Part shown: in pieces, positions 61,291 through 64,000 of the stretch
How positions within the stretch are numbered: the first letter of the stretch is position 1
Layout: each line of letters starts with the position of its first letter
From: JAAXIE01 sp965204245
GTDB lineage: Bacteria; Chloroflexota; Dehalococcoidia; Lucifugimonadales; JAAXIE01
Direction: 5' to 3'
NCBI GenBank assembly: GCA_965204245.1
Contig: CBDBED010000002.1
Coordinates: 381,216 to 445,215 of the forward strand
DNA length: 64,000 bases
The notes under the pieces: generated by a model
The model's database searches: none
Seen by the model: the letters and a program-made list of their open reading frames with translations, nothing else
Told to the model about the DNA's origin: nothing
Translations under genes and position numbers: made by a program

Positions 61291-62265
61291 TTGCTAACTA
61301 CCGTAATCGGAAACCATCCAAAGTTATCGCCTACTTCCGACGGGCCGAACATACGGCGCACCATCTCCCAGATGGACACCGGCGCTGCCAGTCAGGAGGA
61401 CTTGCAGGAAGTGATCCGGGAGGTTACGTCCGATGTCATTCGAGAGCAGATAGATGCTGGCATCGACCTGCCCACTGATGGCCAGATTGCTTGGGAGGAC
61501 GGACAGACTCCCTTTGCCCGCGGCCTGAAGGGTTTCGAAATCACCGGACTGATCCGGTATTTTGATACCAATACCTACTACAGGCAGCCCGTGCCTAGGG
61601 GAAAGATCGAGTGGACGGAGCCCATCTCGGTGCACTGGTATGAGTATGCCAGTGCGCAAAGCACCCGTCCCGTCAAGGCCGTAATCACTGGCCCCTACAG
61701 CATGGCCTCCCTCTCCGAACTGGGTTGCTACGATGAGCTCGGGCCGCTGGTGATGGACCTAGCCCACGCGCTAAACAAGGAGGCCCTTGCCCTGCAGGAT
61801 GCAGGCGCTCCCTTCATCCAGTTCAATGAGCCCTGCATCCTAGCTGCCAAGCAGGACATCGGGCTGCTTGAGCAGGCTTCTGAAGTGGTTACCGCAGGCC
61901 TAACTACGAAGACTGGAATCTGCACTTTCTTCAAAGATGTGGCGGGTATCGAGAAACAGTTCTTTGGGCTACCATTCCAAGTGTTCGGACTGGATTTCGT
62001 CATGGGCAGCAAGAACTATGACGTGCTGCAGCACCTGCCTGATGGCAAGGAGCTGGCGGTGGGTATCATGGATGCACGCAACACCAAGATGGAGACTGTG
62101 GATGAACTAGTGGACAATGTCCGCCGAGTCTCCCAACACGTATCCCTAGACAAACTCTACCTGAGTCCCAGCGCAGGACTGGAGTTCCTGCCCCGTGTCA
62201 CAGCCAAGGAAAAGCTGGTCCGCTTGGTGGAAGGCGCCAAGCAGGCCCAGGAGGTATTGTCATGA
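61291..62265 (+). CDS. Short MetE-type (cobalamin-independent fold) methionine synthase-like protein
   Basis: 324 residues, equal to the C-terminal catalytic barrel of MetE without the N-terminal half. TTVIGNHPKL, DLPTDGQIAWED, VITGPYSMASLSELG, QFNEPCILAA (DEP-like site) and LYLSPSAGLEFLPR. The barrel-only form is the core MetE group known from archaea and Dehalococcoides, which takes methyl groups from a corrinoid protein rather than methyltetrahydrofolate-triglutamate. The zinc ligands are not all readable here (SPSAG in place of PDCG), so this copy may be divergent. TTG start with AGGAG upstream. Confidence 0.85.
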   Translation: MLTTVIGNHPKLSPTSDGPNIRRTISQMDTGAASQEDLQEVIREVTSDVIREQIDAGIDLPTDGQIAWEDGQTPFARGLKGFEITGLIRYFDTNTYYRQPVPRGKIEWTEPISVHWYEYASAQSTRPVKAVITGPYSMASLSELGCYDELGPLVMDLAHALNKEALALQDAGAPFIQFNEPCILAAKQDIGLLEQASEVVTAGLTTKTGICTFFKDVAGIEKQFFGLPFQVFGLDFVMGSKNYDVLQHLPDGKELAVGIMDARNTKMETVDELVDNVRRVSQHVSLDKLYLSPSAGLEFLPRVTAKEKLVRLVEGAKQAQEVLS

Positions 62266-63243
62266 CCCAAGGACTTCTCACCACCGCCGTTGGCAGCTAT
62301 CCGAAGCCGGACTATATCCTCCGGGCCCGGAACCAGGTTGCCCAGGGGCGCATGGAGACCGACGAGCTCCACAAACTGGAGGAGCAGGCTACCGAGCACT
62401 GGGTACGCGTCCAAGAAGAGTTGGGCATGGATGTGCTGGTGGATGGGGAGATGTACCGTGGCGACATGGTTACTTACTTCTCTGAGCACATGGAAGGGTT
62501 CCGCATAAGCGGCTTGGTGCGTTCCTACGGCAACCGGTATTACCGGAAGCCCATCGCGGTTGGCCCAGTGGGGCGGAAGTCGCCCATTTCGCTGGACTGG
62601 TGGAAGTATTCGCAGAGTCTTACCGAAAGGCCGATGAAGGGGATGCTCACCGGGCCCTACACTATGGCTGACTGGTCGTTCAACGAGTACTACCCGACGT
62701 TCGCCGACTTGGTCATGGAGATGGCTCGAGTGGTGCACGAGGAGGCTATGGACCTGCAGCGGGCTGGGGCCAAGTACATCCAAGTGGATGAGCCTGCTGT
62801 CTCCACGCGTCCTTGAAGAAATGGAGCTGGCGTCGTGGGCCTTGGGCGTTGTCACCGATGGGCTGGATGCCTTCACCATCACGCATGTGTGCTATGGCGA
62901 CTTCTCCGCCGTCTATGACGAGTTGGTGAACATGCCGGTGGACATGTTCGATCTGGAGACGGCCAACAGCAATTACGACCTGTTGGACATCTTCCGGGAC
63001 CACCCCTTGCCGGAGTCGAAGTACCTCTCCATGGGTGTCAGCGACTCACACACCCACTTGGTGGAACCGGTGGAGGATATCAAGGCTGGGATCCGTCGAG
63101 CCTTGGAGTATCTGCCGCCTCACAGGCTGTTCATCGCTCCTGATTGCGGCTTGAAGACACGCAAGGAAGATGAGGCCATCGGGAAGCTGCGCAACCAGCA
63201 GCAGGCGGTGAGTGAACTGAAGGCTGAACTGGGGATCGATTAG
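62262..63243 (+). pseudogene. Second short MetE-like methionine synthase, one frameshift
   Basis: The ATG overlaps the preceding gene's TGA (ATGA). Residues begin TTAVGSYPKPDYILRARNQV, DVLVDGEMYRGDMV and KYIQVDEPAVSTR, after which a stop follows at 62816. The homologous remainder (EEMELASWALGVVTDG, GVSDSHTHLVEPVEDI, LFIAPDCGLKTRKEDEAIGK) reads in another frame to 63243. The shift lies at CC 62811-62812; removing one C joins them into about 326 residues. The APDCGLKTR motif with Cys is the MetE zinc site, which this copy retains. A terminator follows at 63308. Confidence 0.85.
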
Positions 63244-63307
63244 CGCCCCAATGCCTGTTCGTCCCTCCCTTGGCGAGCCAGGGGACGAGTCGTTAACCTG
63301 GACTGAA

Positions 63308-63343
63308 ACAGAGCACGGGAAACCCCGTGCTCTGTTATTATTT
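63308..63343 (+). terminator. Rho-independent terminator after the MetE-like pair
   Basis: Perfect 12-base-pair stem ACAGAGCACGGG/CCCGTGCTCTGT with loop AAAC (63308-63335), followed by TATTATTT. It lies 65 bases after the stop at 63243 and separates the pair from the next oxidoreductase. Confidence 0.85.
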
Positions 63344-63385
63344 GGCTGGCAAAACCGGTTTCGAATCCGACCACATATTGAGGGT

Positions 63386-64000
63386 ATGAACATGACCACC
63401 ACCCAACCGAAGCGCTACCACACTGGGAACCACTGGGGCATCTTTGATGTCGAGGTGGAGGACGGAAGGGTGGTGGGTACACGTCCCTTTGGGCGGGATG
63501 CCCGTCCGAGCCCGCTGGCGGATGCGGTGCCGAGCGCGGTCCACTCCAAGGCACGTATTGCGCATCCGATGGTGCGACAGGGATGGCTGGAGCAGGGGCA
63601 TCGGAGCGACACGTCCAAGCGGGGCGTGGAGCCGATGGTGCAGGTGTCTTGGGAGCAGGCGCTGGACTTGTTGGCAGGTGAGTTGCAGCGGGTCAAAGAT
63701 ACTTATGGGAATGAGGCCTTCTACGCGCCGTCCGGGTGGGGTAGCGCGGGTGTTTTTCATAGTTCCGAGGGGCAGCTTACCCGTTTCTTCAACTGCTATG
63801 GCGGGCGTGTGGGGTATGTGACCAACTATTCATTTGGTGCTGCCAGCGTGATCCTGCCGCGGGTGATTGGGAGCTTGGAGCCGGTTACCGGGCCCGGGAC
63901 TTCGTGGCCGGTGATTGCGGAGAATACGAAGCTGATGGTTGTGTTTGGCGGGTTGTCGCCCAAGAACGCGCAGGTCACCAAGGATGGCTTGGGGAGCCAT
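63386..64000 (+). CDS. Molybdopterin-dependent oxidoreductase (DMSO reductase family, BisC/TorA type), N-terminal part
   Basis: Open from ATG 63386 (or 63392) to the right edge, 205 residues with no stop. HTGNHWGIFDVEVEDGRVVG, HPMVRQGWLEQG and VSWEQALDLLAGELQRVKD are the N-terminal domain of BisC/TorA-type enzymes. APSGWGSAGVFHSSEGQLTR corresponds to the active-site stretch of that group, followed by FFNCYGGRVGYVTNYSFGAA. There is no N-terminal Fe-S cluster motif and no obvious Tat signal, fitting the cytoplasmic biotin sulfoxide reductase-like subgroup. The substrate is unknown. Confidence 0.9.
   Translation, partial: MNMTTTQPKRYHTGNHWGIFDVEVEDGRVVGTRPFGRDARPSPLADAVPSAVHSKARIAHPMVRQGWLEQGHRSDTSKRGVEPMVQVSWEQALDLLAGELQRVKDTYGNEAFYAPSGWGSAGVFHSSEGQLTRFFNCYGGRVGYVTNYSFGAASVILPRVIGSLEPVTGPGTSWPVIAENTKLMVVFGGLSPKNAQVTKDGLGSH

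Overview
This is a GC-rich, gene-dense bacterial window of 64 kb. Gene content points to a heterotrophic Chloroflexota lineage of the Dehalococcoidia/SAR202 kind. The pointers are CO-dehydrogenase-type molybdenum hydroxylase subunits, split hydantoinase HyuA/HyuB, Rieske oxygenase, GMC and FMN-dependent oxidoreductases, several amidohydrolases, paired short MetE-like methionine synthases, a CysO/MoeB/CysM cysteine route and a DUF5679 zinc ribbon. The assignment is inferred from gene content, not from a marker-gene tree.

Layout. 1-2.8 kb (minus): molybdenum hydroxylase large (partial) and small subunits, a CysO-like sulfur carrier, galU and rpiA. 3-6.1 kb (plus): zinc alcohol dehydrogenase, thrB and a frameshifted periplasmic-binding-like gene. 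6.1-9.6 kb (minus): frameshifted YbaK-type deacylase, tRNA-Ser(UGA), double-ACT protein, frameshifted PLP decarboxylase and an amidohydrolase. 9.7-17 kb: Rieske oxygenase, a TIMP-like secreted protein, then hyuB and hyuA separated by a repeat array, a lipoprotein and a small membrane protein. 17-20 kb: DUF2283-like protein, an Rrf2 regulator, a cysteine-codon attenuator, moeB and cysM. 20-25.7 kb: nusA-rnpM-infB-rbfA-truB and a zinc ribbon. 25.7-36.8 kb: PHP hydrolase, amidohydrolase, MFS transporter, thrC, two toxin-antitoxin pairs (HigBA and MntA-HepT) around a membrane beta-propeller-like protein and a GMC oxidoreductase, and a PH-domain protein. 36.8-48 kb: NCS2 permease with a C-terminal ATPase-like domain, a solute-binding lipoprotein with a collagen-like stalk, a deoxyribosyltransferase-like protein, a second repeat array, a flavin monooxygenase/hypothetical/hydrolase set, aspartic protease, surE and methylmalonyl-CoA mutase. 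48-56.7 kb: de novo pyrimidine cluster pyrR-pyrB-pyrC-(nuclease)-carA-carB. 56.7-64 kb: methyltransferase, YdeI, ornithine cyclodeaminase, HhH-GPD glycosylase, sfsA, EVE protein, two MetE-like genes and the start of a molybdopterin oxidoreductase.

Two items stand out. The first is a complete-looking cysteine attenuator at 17954-18087: a 14-residue leader peptide with four Cys codons, mutually exclusive hairpins and an intrinsic terminator, placed directly before moeB-cysM. The second is a family of about 75-80-base intergenic modules at 13.43-13.62 kb and 41.82-42.13 kb. They share CAGMTACGA boxes at near-constant spacing, while a locus-specific word, present as direct and inverted copies, differs between modules in a compensated way.

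Six apparent single-base frameshifts, each at a run of two to four identical bases, affect five or six genes. They could be sequencing or assembly errors or real gene decay; the sequence alone cannot decide.
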